Assembly (NCBI RefSeq): GCF_036785885.1
Contig: NC_092312.1
Location: 17,130,001 to 17,194,000, forward strand
Direction of reading: 5' to 3'
From: Coffea arabica
Taxonomy: Eukaryota; Streptophyta; Magnoliopsida; Gentianales; Rubiaceae
DNA: 64,000 nt
Shown here: piece after piece, positions 1 through 15,993 of the stretch
Position numbering within the stretch: the stretch's first letter is position 1
How the letters are laid out: each line of letters begins with the position of its first letter
The notes under the pieces: model-generated
Told to the model about the DNA's origin: nothing
What the model saw: the letters and a program-made list of their open reading frames with translations, nothing else
Databases searched by the model: none
Translations under genes and position numbers: made by a program

Positions 1-535
1 AGCTGTCGTCGTGTTCATGGCAGATCAATGGATTTCTTTTTTTCAACTCTCACTCCCTTTCACGTCATTTCTACTTTTAACTGCTAGACTCGAGATTTGA
101 ATCATGAACCTCTTAGTTTAGAGAAAACTCTAAAAACCCTGGACTTGTTTACCATTTTCACATGAATAAATGTTTTAACTTAGGGCAAAGCTAGGAAGTT
201 TAGTTGAATCTTATCCCTTTCTTAATTTCGGTCGTTTAGCATTTTTTTTCGCTTGGGGGATGATATGAGTTAGTCCATCCTTTGACATGTCAAGCTTAAA
301 TAAGATACGTAATAAAGTCGATTAAGTAAGATATGTGCTTAGTGTGCTAAATGTGCTTATGATGCTTTGTTTGGTTCTCGGAAAGTCTCGCCTTTATTTG
401 ATGTAGGAAAAAATTGTTGAAACGAATAGTAAAGGTATAGTAGGGCATCTTCTGTTTTAGAGGTGGGTTTTTTCCTCTAATTTTTTTTGGACCCAACTGG
501 ACCCTTTCTTAATATAGAATAGAGTAAGAGTAGTA
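1..535. other. Intergenic, no gene recognised
   Basis: AT-rich non-coding DNA with short T-runs. I see no conserved coding frame, RNA gene or clear repeat boundary. Confidence 0.5.
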
Positions 536-787
536 TAAGATTATGTTTGATAATCCAGTTCAGCACCTACATTTAATGGGTTAAAATCTTAACATATTTA
601 GACCATTTGATAATTAAAAATTGAACATTTGAATTAATTAAGTGGCATTGAATATCCTGGACAAAACTTGTTCTCAAAATTAAGTGATAAATTATTCACT
701 TATCACTAATATGTATTCAAATGTATTAAATTTAATACTTAACAATTCAATAATTTAATGAATTTTAATTTTATCAAACGGTGCCCT
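536..787. mobile_element. MITE-like element
   Basis: The left end reads TATGTTTGATAATCCAGTTC and the right end TTTTATCAAACGGTGCCCTA, so imperfect inverted ends (TGTTTGATAAT / TTATCAAACGG) enclose about 250 bp of very AT-rich, non-coding DNA. The 'CAGTTCAGCACCTACATTTAAT' style of left end is familiar from plant hAT-type MITEs, but that is from memory. No clean target duplication was fixed, so the ends are approximate. Confidence 0.4.
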
Positions 788-1794
788 AAATATTGTTGGC
801 AGAGTAATAGTCGTGTAAATATTGCCCGATTGATCCAATAAAAAAAAGTTGAAAGAATATTTCTTGTCAACCGTTGATGGTCCGTTATCACACCTCCAAT
901 TGTATTTTCTATTAAGGGTTTCATAGAAAAGGTGAATCCTAAAATGCAGCTGGGGAGTACCTGTGCATGAGAGGCTTTCCGGAATCAGAGGAATAAACGC
1001 ATGATGATTTTCTTTAACAACCATGAGGTGTGGCCGTGTTTGGAGCATAAAATCCGAAACAACCACCGACACCACCATGGAAATGTCATGATGCTCTATA
1101 TCATCACCGCCATCATAAAGTTCCGACTAATCTTTTTGCATTTAAGAAATCAGTAGGAGAGTTATAAAGTGATGCCAAAGCACCTATTTTGAGATGATTG
1201 CGTCCACCATTTGGTCGGTACTACTTTTTTTTTTTTGTTTTTTTTTAAGATAAAAATTTGTATGATTTTGCCCTGCTAATCACTATTATAATGGATCAGA
1301 ATATGTTTACGAAATCACAAACCGTTTATAAAAGTTCTTGCAGATAGAACAGTGAATTTTAACATATTATTTTTTTTCTAAGAAAATAGTTCGCCCTTAT
1401 TAACTAAGCCAAGCATTTGGTCAGTACTTTTAACCCCCGTGTTAATCCCCTTTACACTGGTCGGTTATCGGGCTAATGCCGAATATGCTCTGAAGAAAAA
1501 GGTCAAAAAGTGGTAGCACAATTCCAGGCTTTCCCGTGGTTTTCCTCTTAATCCCACGACACAACATTACGTGCATCTGGAATGTTGATAAAAGTTAATT
1601 CTTGCTTAGTTTGTTAGCTCCTTCTTTACCCTACAGAGAACAAGCAACTATTTTGCTTTGCTAGCCCAGATCCCCCACATGAATATCTCCTTTTCATTTT
1701 TCTCTTCCTTCTTTAGTGAATGTTTCTTGTTTAATCCTGGTAAAGTTGTAGTGAGAATGACTTTCAATGCTTCACGGGCCTCTACTGATGATTC
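788..1794. other. Intergenic, no gene recognised
   Basis: Contains a 107-codon minus-strand open frame (755-1078) that overlaps the MITE end and matches nothing I know, plus T-runs near 1226 and 1370. Nothing else is supportable. Confidence 0.45.
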
Positions 1795-2172
1795 TTAAAA
1801 TGGATAATATTCATTAAGATTGTAATCCTGCATGCAATGGTACAAATTAAACAGGACTCTTTCATTTCTCTGTGCCATAATGGGATGCGGTAATGTAGAA
1901 TTTTGAGGTGCCATGACAGCAGCCAACACGAAAACAGTTGGGATAATGGCTCTCAAATGGTTCAAAGACAAATGTGAAAACGCGAGTGGATGTCCAGCAT
2001 GAATGCGACGACAATCCTTGGCTGTGTGAACAGCGAACATTGTCAGACAGGATAGGAATCCTATTTTTGGGGGGTGAAATTTACCCAAGGTTTGACAATT
2101 GGCACGTACTGAACCTAAGAATAAGATGCCCGCAAATAATCCTATGCTTAAGATCTGAGGTCCCAATTCCAT
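1795..2172 (-). CDS. Small secreted LysM-like ORF, possibly decayed
   Basis: A 125-aa frame starting with a hydrophobic stretch that could be a signal peptide (residues 1-24, ending near VRAN). It is followed by a Cys-containing segment (CLTMFAVHTAKDC around residues 41-53) that resembles the start of plant LysM modules, where a hydrophobic strand precedes a D-x-C pair. The second half of a LysM module is not clear in this frame. A neighbouring frame reads NCFRVGCC, like the expected N-C-x-x-x-V-G end, so a frameshift is possible. Upstream on the same strand are a TATA box and RY motifs, which favour a once-expressed gene. The family assignment is inference from a few residues. It could instead be an unrelated small secreted peptide or a pseudogene. 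Confidence 0.33.
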   Translation of the reverse strand: MELGPQILSIGLFAGILFLGSVRANCQTLGKFHPPKIGFLSCLTMFAVHTAKDCRRIHAGHPLAFSHLSLNHLRAIIPTVFVLAAVMAPQNSTLPHPIMAQRNERVLFNLYHCMQDYNLNEYYPF

Positions 2173-2213
2173 AAGACAAATTTAGTGTGCACCCCAACAT
2201 GTTTGCTGCATCA

Positions 2214-2251
2214 GGCCTTTATAAACATAGAGAAAGGCATGCATGCATGAA
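2214..2251 (-). promoter_or_regulatory. TATA box with RY repeats
   Basis: On the minus strand TTTATAAAGG lies about 45 bp upstream of the ATG at 2172. Overlapping CATGCATG (RY) motifs at 2238-2249 sit just upstream of the TATA. RY motifs are bound by B3 factors of the ABI3/FUS3/LEC2 type in plant seeds. The spacing is right for a short-leader promoter. Confidence 0.4.
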
Positions 2252-3091
2252 GGATGAAACAAAAAAGTTACAAAACAAGACTTGTACGTATATCGTTTAT
2301 CAGAATTAAGAGCCTGGATTGTTTAAAGGTAAAATTGTATGGTTGATGTGCTCCTGGACAGGGCAATACATCCAAAAAGCTGTAGGCTAGTAGCTAGTGT
2401 AGCAAGTGATTGATTGCTGAGGTTCATCTTTTTTCTTTTCTCTTTTTTTTTTCCGGAAACGTTAGAGGGTATATTTTATATAAACTGAACCATACAATAT
2501 TTGAGCAACAGTTTGAACAAATTCTGAGGTTCATCGACTCCTTATTAATTGAATTGAATGGGTAACAGCTTGAACAAATTCTGTCTGGAATCACGGCTTA
2601 TTCCATAACTCTTAGCGTCCTCTACGAAAACATACAAGAAAAATTTCCAGCTTCACTACTGTTTGTTTCGATAACTGGAGACCAGTTGCTTCCCTCCACC
2701 GCCTGAGCGGTGGTAACAGCATGCCATAATATCCCAACAACTAACGCCAGAGCAAACTTCAGCACTTTTAATTGAAAGGCAATTAAATGCTAAATGTTTG
2801 TGGCATTCGACAGAAATTTTGCAGATCGTTTAGCTGTATTTTGAAATAGTATTTACAGCTAAATTGGTACTAATCCGCAATTTCATATCCTTCAAAACAA
2901 ATTGGAACGTCTTAAAGCACAAGATCATTACCTAGTAAAATTGTATCAATAGAAAAAAGAGAACAGCAAGAGACTTTTGTTTATACTTTTTCTGAACAAG
3001 AAAGAGAAGTGGAGATACAGATTTAGAGAAGATGTCCACACCACCAACCCCAGAAGTTGTTTTATCCTTGACAAGAAATCTAATAAATTAA
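2252..3091. other. Intergenic, includes 3' flank of the DUF1645 gene
   Basis: No coding frame is recognised. The part next to 3091 is expected to hold the 3' UTR of the minus-strand DUF1645 gene. A short direct repeat (GAACAAATTCTG) occurs near 2514 and 2573. Confidence 0.45.
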
Positions 3092-4264
3092 TCAACCACG
3101 AACTCGGCTCATAGAACCGAGCCCTTTAGAAATTTCATGAATAGGAATCCCCGGATTGAATCCCAAGCAGCCCAATAACCCCTGCTTGTAAGGCAAGAAA
3201 GTTTTCTTCTTGAGCTCCTCTGAGACTGCCCTGTTTGCCGTGTAATGCAATTCGTGAGCTGAAGCTTGGCCTCTCCTCTTGGAGCTTGATACTGATGAAC
3301 CAACACTATCAGTTGATCTGAAGCTCGAGTTTTTCACATCCTCTTGCTCCGTATTATTCTTCTTCAACGTAGAATACTTGTTTAAATGATCTTTACTCGT
3401 AGCTCTCCCCTCTGATGCACTTCTAAACAGCAACAAGTCCTTGAGCTTCCACTTTCTATACCAAAACCACGAAAAAGAAGAAGAGAAAGAAGAAGCTGAA
3501 TTGTTCTTTGCATTCTGTTGATTGTTCTCTCGATGATCGAGTAACAAGTCCGAGACCCTAAAAGGGGACAAAGATCTGGTTCCTTTTTGCCTAAAGGAGG
3601 GCGGCTTCTGAGTCCTTTCTCGGCCGCGTTGAACTTGATCATCATTTCTTCCAGGACGTTCTTGGGTAATGGCAGTTCTGGTGCTGGTGCTAATATTCTG
3701 TTTACGAGTTTGTTCGAGCGCCGCCGCAAACGGGTCAAAATCCTTCATTTTATGTCGGGGTGACAATGCCTCTTTGATCTTCTTCTTGGGTGATCGAGGC
3801 GACTTCGGGCTCAAAGAATCAGCAACAGCTGATTGCAATCGAGGCGGCGGCTTCAAAGGCTTGATCTTGCCCCCATCAAAGAGCTCATCAGCAGATAAAG
3901 AACTCAACTCCAACTGCCCGCTGAAATCGAAAGCGAACTCTTTATCCGCATAGTCATTAGAATTAACATCCTTGATCAAAAGGGATTCTTGAGCCTTGGG
4001 CATTCCAGGCTTTTCCTCCCAGTTGAAGGGAACTGCAGACAGAGACTCGTGGGAGGTCTCATGATCATCCTGATGAAGGGAGAAGTTATTGAAGTCGGCG
4101 TAGAAGGAGGAAGCCCGGGTGGGGCTTGTCGGGGCGCTGAAGAAGAAGGTCCCGAAGCGCTGGGGACTTGAAGGGGCGCTAATGTACGGAGAAGTGCATG
4201 TACTGTCGAAGTTGAAGTCCACCGGAGCCGATGGCATCATTACTTCCATCTCCATTTTTGTCAA
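3092..4264 (-). CDS. DUF1645 family protein
   Basis: Intronless 390-aa protein of the plant-specific DUF1645 family. The N-terminus carries the family blocks SPYISAPSSPQRFG (residues 25-38) and FFSAPTSPTRASSFY (41-55), then VPFNWEEKPGMPK (78-90), an FAFDFSG block, and a basic SPK-rich segment. Later come DPFAAALEQTRK, RSLSPFRVSDLL, the aromatic SFSWFWYRKWKLKDLLLFRS segment and a C-terminal GLLGCLGFNPGIP block. These all occur in the expected order and the length is normal. It is Ser/Pro/Lys-rich and low in predicted structure, with no catalytic site or membrane span. Rice members of this family affect grain size and stress tolerance, but the biochemical role is unknown. The start is the first ATG after the in-frame upstream region, and M4 or M6 are also possible. 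A TATA box lies about 225 bp upstream. Confidence 0.9.
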   Translation of the reverse strand: MTKMEMEVMMPSAPVDFNFDSTCTSPYISAPSSPQRFGTFFFSAPTSPTRASSFYADFNNFSLHQDDHETSHESLSAVPFNWEEKPGMPKAQESLLIKDVNSNDYADKEFAFDFSGQLELSSLSADELFDGGKIKPLKPPPRLQSAVADSLSPKSPRSPKKKIKEALSPRHKMKDFDPFAAALEQTRKQNISTSTRTAITQERPGRNDDQVQRGRERTQKPPSFRQKGTRSLSPFRVSDLLLDHRENNQQNAKNNSASSFSSSFSWFWYRKWKLKDLLLFRSASEGRATSKDHLNKYSTLKKNNTEQEDVKNSSFRSTDSVGSSVSSSKRRGQASAHELHYTANRAVSEELKKKTFLPYKQGLLGCLGFNPGIPIHEISKGLGSMSRVRG

Positions 4265-4483
4265 GACTCTCCAGAGAGTTTTGTAGCGAGCTGCTTAAAA
4301 CATGGGTTCTATATCTGTACGTGCTACTACTAATGGAGTAGTTAAAGATTTAAACACTCCAGAGAGGAAAAAGGAAAGCGGAGAGAAAAAGAGGAAAGGG
4401 GAAGGAAGGGTACGAAAGAGGGGTCAGTGATTGACCGGAGAGACACCGCAGCAGCAAGCGCTGCAGGGCCGCCTTTTAAATCT

Positions 4484-4500
4484 GTCTCTATATATCCAAT
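4484..4500 (-). promoter_or_regulatory. TATA box of the DUF1645 gene
   Basis: On the minus strand GGATATATAGAGA lies about 225 bp upstream of the ATG at 4264. Between them is a CT-rich leader (plus-strand purine run 4360-4412), a common plant 5' UTR feature. Confidence 0.5.
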
Positions 4501-4689
4501 GCTATTCTCCCCATCGATGGGGACTCTTCAACTACTCCCGCTCGAGTTTACCCAATTTAGCCTTCTCAACGATACAGGCCTCAGAAAGAAACTGAGGCCA
4601 GCAGCAACTCACCGTACTCTAGTGCTTTAGCTCTTGGATGGGTGCGGCTACAGGAGTTTACAGTTTTTATGGACGTCCCTTCTGATTTT

Positions 4690-4838
4690 TGAACCACAAT
4701 TGCTTCGATTGCACTTTTTGAATAGTTTTTGAGAAAAAATTACTTTTATATGATGTGATGTTATTTATAACTGCAAAAAAATATTCATAAAATATGTAAA
4801 TTTTTCTCTCAAAAAATAGCCATCCAAACAAAGTCATT
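4690..4838. mobile_element. Degenerate MITE
   Basis: Contains the GATGTGATG core word seen in the MITEs at 5.4-6.9 kb, inverted internal arms (TTTTTGAGAAAAAATTAC versus AAATTTTTCTCTCAAAAAAT) and a terminal ATCCAAACAAAG. The left end is unclear. Confidence 0.35.
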
Positions 4839-5366
4839 GAATGACCATATGTAAATGTTTAGTAGTTGGCTTTTTCTTTGAGGAATTGCTTAGGATCAGA
4901 TCTCATGGTTTATTTACTTGGGCTTTGGCACAGGCAAATTTTTAGTTCCATAGTTAATTTTGGTAAAACTACAAAACTAGCAGTGCTTTCAAGTCTACAT
5001 TGCTTCCTCCCAAAAAAAAAAAAAGTCTACATTGCGTTTGGGGTTGGGGAGGGCAATGCTGGCATTTCATCGAATAATAATGGTGGAAATAAAATTCAAG
5101 CCCTGGAGTAAACGTCAGCCGTTTACTTGAGGGATTTTGGACTGCGAATGGGAATCTCGCAATTGTTTTAGATAGTACAGTAGTAGTGTCTGTTTGGGAA
5201 AGAAAAGTCAAGGAAATAAATTTCCTGCAATTTTTGAAACTTTTTGCTGCTGAAATTGATAGAAAAAGTGAGTCATAAGAAAGTTTCAATTGATTAGATT
5301 TTTTTTTCCAGAACTTCTTTCTTCTTTCTTCTAAAGTATTTCCTCCATTCTAAACCTCTACAATGT

Positions 5367-5535
5367 GGTTTGTTTGGATTGTGAATTATTAGAAATATTT
5401 TTACTGTAGCACTTTTTGTGATGTGATGTATGTAAGATAAAAAGATAATTGGAAAGATAAAAAGGTGTGTTGAAAATTGTAATGATGATGCAAGCAAATA
5501 TATTTTGACAAATAAACAGCAATCCAAACAAAGCC
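5367..5535. mobile_element. MITE, family A copy 1
   Basis: Ends GGTTTGTTTGGATTG and CAATCCAAACAAAGCC are inverted repeats. The core includes TACTGTAGCACTTTTTGTG, GATGTGATGTATGT and the 'AAAAAGATAATTGG' words shared with the other family A copies. It is non-coding and about 170 bp long. Confidence 0.75.
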
Positions 5536-5775
5536 AATTCAAACAGCCGGCTTGTAGTTAGATATATTATTCTTATTTTAACAATTAATGAATTAGTAAT
5601 TTATTGAATTTACATGACATTAGTATCTTTTCTTTTTACATTTTATGTTTCTTTTTTATGTCTGTATATTTTTGAGATCACTTATTGTTCAAGAATGTCA
5701 AGTAAACAACCCTTCCAATAGCAAAATGTTATAATTATTCCATGTTTTTACATACACTCCAATACCAAAAAATGA

Positions 5776-5946
5776 AGAGTGTGTTTGGATTGTAAGTTAT
5801 TTGAAATATTTTTACTGTAGCACTTTTTGTGATGTGATGTATGTGAGATAAAAAGGTAATTGGGAAGATAAAAAGGTGTATTGAAAATTGTAATGGTGAT
5901 GTCAGCAAATATATTTGGCCAAATAATTGGCTGTCCAAACACACTC
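5776..5946. mobile_element. MITE, family A copy 2
   Basis: Perfect terminal inverted repeats GAGTGTGTTTGGA and TCCAAACACACTC. The interior matches copy 1 nearly word for word in the same orientation, including the GTGATGTGATGTATGTGAGA core. Confidence 0.8.
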
Positions 5947-6732
5947 GAAGATAACGAACATACTAGCCAATTTTTCCATGACTTTTCGGCTAAACAAATA
6001 TAAGAATTTGTATTTTCTTACACCATTTTTTTATTAACCAAAAAATTAATTTCTTTTTCCTTTTATCTCACCTCACTTCACATTTCCACGACGCCACACT
6101 TTCTTACACGACTCTTCTATCAATCAAACAAACAAACAGAGCCGTAAAGCGTACCGATTGTTTCGAGGATTGGGCAGTCGTTTGCTTGCGCTAATGGTCT
6201 ATTTGAATTTTAAAATGCGAAATGATTATGGATAGGATGGTTAAGGGGATGATTTGACTGCGATATTTTAATTCCCGATCTTCCGTCTACAGCCTTGCCT
6301 TCTCGTGATTTAAATCGCGTCGTCGGGCCGGCGATTCAAAACCACAGCAACCGTTACAACTTAACAACCGTCCGTCCAGCGATTTTCTTTTAGGTTGTGA
6401 GGAGTATTCGATAATATATTTAAATTTCACAGATATTAATGATTATTATCATTCATTAGAAATATATATATTTAAATTAATTTTTCCTTTTTTAAAATCT
6501 AATACTTGAACTACATCTTGACGAATGGACATCAATTAGCCAAATCTTTTTTTTTTTTTTTTAAAGTATTCCGACTACCTAACCGGATGACAAGGAAATT
6601 CATACACCTTTTTCTTTCCTAATTGCTTCCTGATAAGTGTAACATATTAAAGTTGAAAAGGATGAGTGATTTCTTGGGATACAGATAATTCACATCATGT
6701 ATAACTCAAAAAGTTACATGCATTACATTAAT

Positions 6733-6888
6733 TGAGTGTGTTTGGATTGTAAATTACGTTTTCGACTGTAGTACGTTTTGTGACGTGATGTGTGTGAGAT
6801 AAAAAGATAATTAGGAAGATAAAAATATGTATTGAAAATGGTAACGGTGATATAAGCAAATATATTTGGACAAATAATCCCCCGTCCA
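6733..6888. mobile_element. MITE, family A copy 3
   Basis: The left end GAGTGTGTTTGGATTGTAA and the family core (GTGACGTGATGTGTGTGAGA, GATAAAAAGATAATTAGG) are present. The right terminus is eroded, so this is an older or clipped copy in the same orientation as copies 1 and 2. Confidence 0.65.
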
Positions 6889-7708
6889 TCAACTTGGTAA
6901 CAAGATCACAAAAACCTAAGGGAGGGAGAATAACAAGAAATAACACGTAACTGCTGTTAATATTAAATTCTTGCTTGAAATTGTGGTACTAATAGCATTT
7001 TAAAACTCAAAGTTGACATTTTCTTAAACCTAAAGTTGGCATGTTCTTATCTTAAACAAATCATATAGAAGAATATATATATTGCGTTGCTAATTAATTC
7101 TCCTTTCTTAAAAAAGAAAAAAAAGGAAAAAAATTCTTTATTTTCTACTAGTGTGTTTATTTGATCGTCCTCCTGGTGGGGTGGGGACTGGGGACTGGGG
7201 ACTGGGGAAGGTGGCCTTAAAGACTTTGATCCCAGCTTTCTGTGCTCCTTACGATCGAAAAATAAACAAATCTCAATTTTCATTTTTGACTATGTATATA
7301 TATTATCAAATGCTTGTCTGTTCGTTTGTTTGTTTTGGTGAAGACAGTGCAGAAATATATTATTATTATAAGTAATAATTTTGCGGATATAAACTCTGAC
7401 TTTGCTAATTGGCCGCTACGCTGATCATGAAATTCAACACGAGGAGCAACAGCGTACAATTGTCAAATCAGTTGATATTTTTCATCTTTCTTCTTCTCTT
7501 CAACGATAGAAAATGCCAACGCCAACGACCGCAATGCCATCTGCCGGCTATGTTTCTACCATAACTTCCAGCGAAGTAAATCGATGCAGGCCGGTTCCAT
7601 TTCTATGATCCTACCTTTCACAGAAATGAGTTACAAAGGAATGCTACGTCATGACAAAATATTGAATTGAAGAATATTACCCGTTTTTTTTTTATTTTTT
7701 AAGTCTCG
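6889..7708. other. Intergenic, with a G-quadruplex-type repeat
   Basis: Holds four GGGG runs separated by ACT at 7183-7207. The rest is AT-rich, with no coding frame I can support. Confidence 0.5.
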
Positions 7709-8765
<1,057 letters not shown>

Positions 8766-9718
8766 ACAAAAAATACAAATCCTGATTTGCTGAATGCTAG
8801 TTATTTCCATGATTCACGGGTCTCTTTAGACGTCTAGCCTTGATGAGTTTTGCAAGAGGGTCATAGAAGAGCGAGTAAAAGAAGGAATGCGCCTTTCATC
8901 CTCGAATACAGAGTACTACTGCCAAGTGTTTCTTCTGTTTTGGTGATTATGTAGGGGAAGCCGGGAAGGAATGTTGAATTTATCGTCTACCCAATACTCA
9001 ATCATGCTGCTGCTTGTCACATGTAGCTAATGCAACGAACAATGAGTGTGTTTGGACAGGAGATTATTTACACACTCAATGAGTATTATTACCTAAGTCC
9101 AAGATCCCCTGAGACAATTATCTTTACAATGTCGAGACTGAGCTCAGCGATCAACAACTAAACTCCACAGAAGTGCATAAAATCTGTCACTGGATAGATG
9201 TGAACCAACCTGCTTAAGTACCACACCAACGAGAGAGTTTTTAGGGGAATCCGTGCATCATTTCATTTCATAGGGGGTGTATGGTATGGGCAACTATTTT
9301 TAGTTGCAGCATTGGTGCCCATTATCACAACAATGAATAAGCCACAAGATGCTTTATTGGCAGTGGTACTGGAAGACATCAGAACACCAGCACTAGTAGT
9401 AAAGTTTGCTATTAAACTGAAACACGATCGAGAGCACAAGGGTGGCTTGAACACACTAGGTATGCTGAAGGTCTTTACCTCATTACACTTGTAAATATTG
9501 ACTAAGATTAATGAAAACTTGACACTTTCGGGGAAAAGAGAGTGAGAGAGAGAGAGAGAATAAGCTACATTATGCAGAAATCAAATATCCACCTTTAATA
9601 TCCACAGGGAACGAAAGTTCACTACTAATAGCGAACTCCGCCCCTTTCATCTACGTAGTGGCAAGCACTAGCATTCAGAGCCCAGTTCAAAGCTAACTGC
9701 TGTCATTGATCTGCACCG
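8766..9718. other. Intergenic between SCPL pseudogene and SCPL gene
   Basis: Contains the 3' flank of the SCPL gene, a (GA)n run at 9540-9560 and a possible scrap of family A MITE at 9042-9085 (GTGTGTTTGGA followed by ACACACTCA). No gene is supported. Confidence 0.45.
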
Positions 9719-13136
<3,418 letters not shown>

Positions 13137-13210
13137 GGCTGATGGATTGGAACAGAACAGTTGGAGAAAGACTCTGTTTGCAACCACCTGCTCTGAGTGT
13201 CGAACAATTC

Positions 13211-13220
13211 GTTTATATAG
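13211..13220 (-). promoter_or_regulatory. TATA box of the SCPL gene
   Basis: CTATATAAAC on the minus strand, 75 bp upstream of the chosen ATG. Transcription would start near 13185, which leaves the alternative ATG at 13187 outside or at the very edge of the mRNA. Confidence 0.55.
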
Positions 13221-15993
13221 TAGGAATTGGAGCCGTAATTACCTAAATTTTTTTAACAGAACACAGAAAACATATTTTAACTTAATTAAAGTTTGCATTA
13301 CTTCTTAAATTATCTACAAAGGCAAAATACTGAGATGGTTGCTCCAACCTTGATGAGTTCAGTTTTGCCAACTAAATCTTAGTCTCGTGTCAAATAGTTG
13401 ATTGAACCCTTGACGATGTACAATTTCAGTATTCTCAAATTAATTTTGGTGGTCTGATTTAAGGATTTATTCTCTATGTAAATTGGATAGCTAAATTTAA
13501 GACAACAAACAGTGGGTTGAATGGTATTTAGTTGTGTACGTACCCATTGCCCTTAAATTTGGCAATCAAAATTGACACTAATTATCAAAACTTTGCGGTC
13601 AGATTGGGTTTGGCTGCTCAAGACAAATAATAGCTTGTTTGTTAGACAGAATGAGAATGTTAAAAAGTCTTAACAGTTAGCAGCCATCCATCTAGGTGCT
13701 CAGCAATAACAAACTAGGATCACTGCATTTTTAACTGAGTTTCCTATTCTTTTCTTCGTTATCAATTAGTAGCTAAATTATTAATCTGTATGCCAAGAAA
13801 TCTAAAACATGCCAGCTATAGATGAGCTTCAGGTGATCAGGGGCCTCACTAGTTGAATTACTGTCTGATTCTGTTTAGCCATGTAATTCTTACAACGTTT
13901 AGTGTAAATTGATACAATTTTCGTGGAAACCTAAAGTTTGTCAGCTCATATGACTAGGTTGGAGTAACAATCACGATTACATCAAAGTTGTATGAGTTTA
14001 TGCTAAAAGTTGCAAGAATTATGTCCAGTTTCGAGACGTCATTGATTATCCTTCTGGAGAGAGAGAGCCTTCAAATTGTGTACTTTTCAATGGTTTTTAG
14101 GACCTTGTGATCCTTCCCTTTCGGGTTCTAATTCTTGATCGCAAACTCAAATGTAGTAAAAACTAATAGAAGGTTCTGAACTGAAATAGGAAGAGTATCC
14201 AAGGAATGTGCGGGCTTAAAAGTTTGTTGCTTGATTAGATTTATCCCTCCGGAGTTACACGCAGAATCTGACCCGGCCATCGTCATGAAACTATATGAAA
14301 GTTGCAAACTGTGAGGACCAATTCCGAACAATAAATGGGAATTTTGAAGAGGATGCAGACTTGCAGTGATGCCTGCGACAGCTTAGTTGATGGCTCATGC
14401 ACAGGTGGGGGTTTAGAAGTTAGGAACGTCATCGCCTGATCCTGAGAGATGCTTTTGCTCCCATTGGCATTGCAAGTTGCAGCTGGTCCCCAAAGCCCTG
14501 TAGTCTGGGATTGAAATACGTGCACAAAATCCTTGAAAGTAGAGTTCTTCTTCCACTGGACCACTTTTCTGTGTCCTCCAGGATCAGACTCTAGATGAAA
14601 CATTCAGGATTGCCTAAGATCCGACCAATAGAACTCAAAATGATGAATTCGAGGAGCCTTAAACACATTTCCAGAATAACGATACTGTGTCGGTCTCACC
14701 ATTTCCAGTTGATAAAGCTGTTGCGTTATCGTTGGTTAAAAAGACTCGCGAACGTTTCGAGTGTTGTGAACCCATTCAAGTCCGCAACTATTCCTCATTA
14801 AAAGGGTTCGCGCATGTTTGTGTGCCAGCAACCGCGAATCGCCATTTCCCGCAATGGCAGATGATGCTTGCCAGATTGGACCAAATTTTGATAGGATGGG
14901 GCAAACTAAAAATTATCTGCAACAGGCACTGAATCAACATAATTTAAGATACAAGTAACCTTTTTTTTTAAAAGAGGATCAATGCCCATGAATAATTTGT
15001 TAGATATAGAAATACACATAACTTATCATATAAATACGTGACCCCGTCATTTCGACACCACACGAATTTACTTCACACTTCCTACAATGCTGAGAGTCTT
15101 TAACACTTTGAAACCCCTATGGACCAATGCCAACTCATCATTCGTTGAACAAAACCAGAGAAATATTAGTTAGGCGCAATCTTCATGACCTACCTTGTTT
15201 ATTGACACCTAATAAACCAGTAAAATGGAAACCCACTCGTACACGCCATGGATCAGAAGTGGGCGCATGAACGTGTAAAACTCAACCCAGGGGAAGAGAC
15301 AGACAGGTGCCAGTTCAGGATTCTCTTTTTTCCTATAGATCTTTGAAGACCAAGACCAAGAGCCACTGTTCATTCAACAAAAAGCGGGATTCAGAAATTC
15401 TTCTTCAGGGGCTCTCCCGGGCTTATGCATTATATTAAGCAACGGCATCCCTTTCAGCGTTATGTGCTAAAAGCAGCTGCCTCTCATAAACCGATCTGAT
15501 TCCTGCTAGGCTTTATCAATCTCGCAAACTTAGACTATATTGCAGAATAGAGACAGGAATAAGAAGGCGTTGAACCCCAGGGAAGACGAATGATATCTTC
15601 CAGAATTATAGCATTCCAGCCCCACACCTTTCTATTAAGCCATTACTTCCATGGCAGATTGAGGTTAACACCTGCAGCAAAGCTAAAAGGAGCTGGCCTG
15701 CTAGTTAATTATAAATCTCACATGGATCTATCTTTCAGATGAAATAAAAGTTCATTTATTTACTAGCACTCATCTACTGTAAAAGAATAAAAGCTGGTTT
15801 TGGCCAACGCAACCATCGCGCCGGCCTCCTAAGCCTCCTTAATCAGATTTTCTTAGACAAAATCTGGGATGTCTATAAAAAGTAAAATCAAATCAGCTAC
15901 AAAATTCAACGTATTACAGATGTAATCTTTAAGATGGCAAATTCCACCTAAATTGCAAGTCTTTATGACTATTGGCATGGCACACAGCGAAGT
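13221..15993. other. Intergenic, plus 3' UTR of the RBP45/47 gene
   Basis: The right part (about 15740-15993) is the likely 3' UTR of the minus-strand RNA-binding gene, with AATAAA-like signals on the minus strand near 15750. A 106-codon minus frame at 14283-14603 has a protein-like composition (GLWGPAATCNANGSKS) but I do not recognise it and it lacks clear splice context. It may be a gene fragment. Nothing else is supported. Confidence 0.45.

Noticed and set aside
14283-14603. 106-codon minus frame with protein-like composition
   Set aside because: Not recognised and without convincing exon borders. Noted only in the intergenic description.
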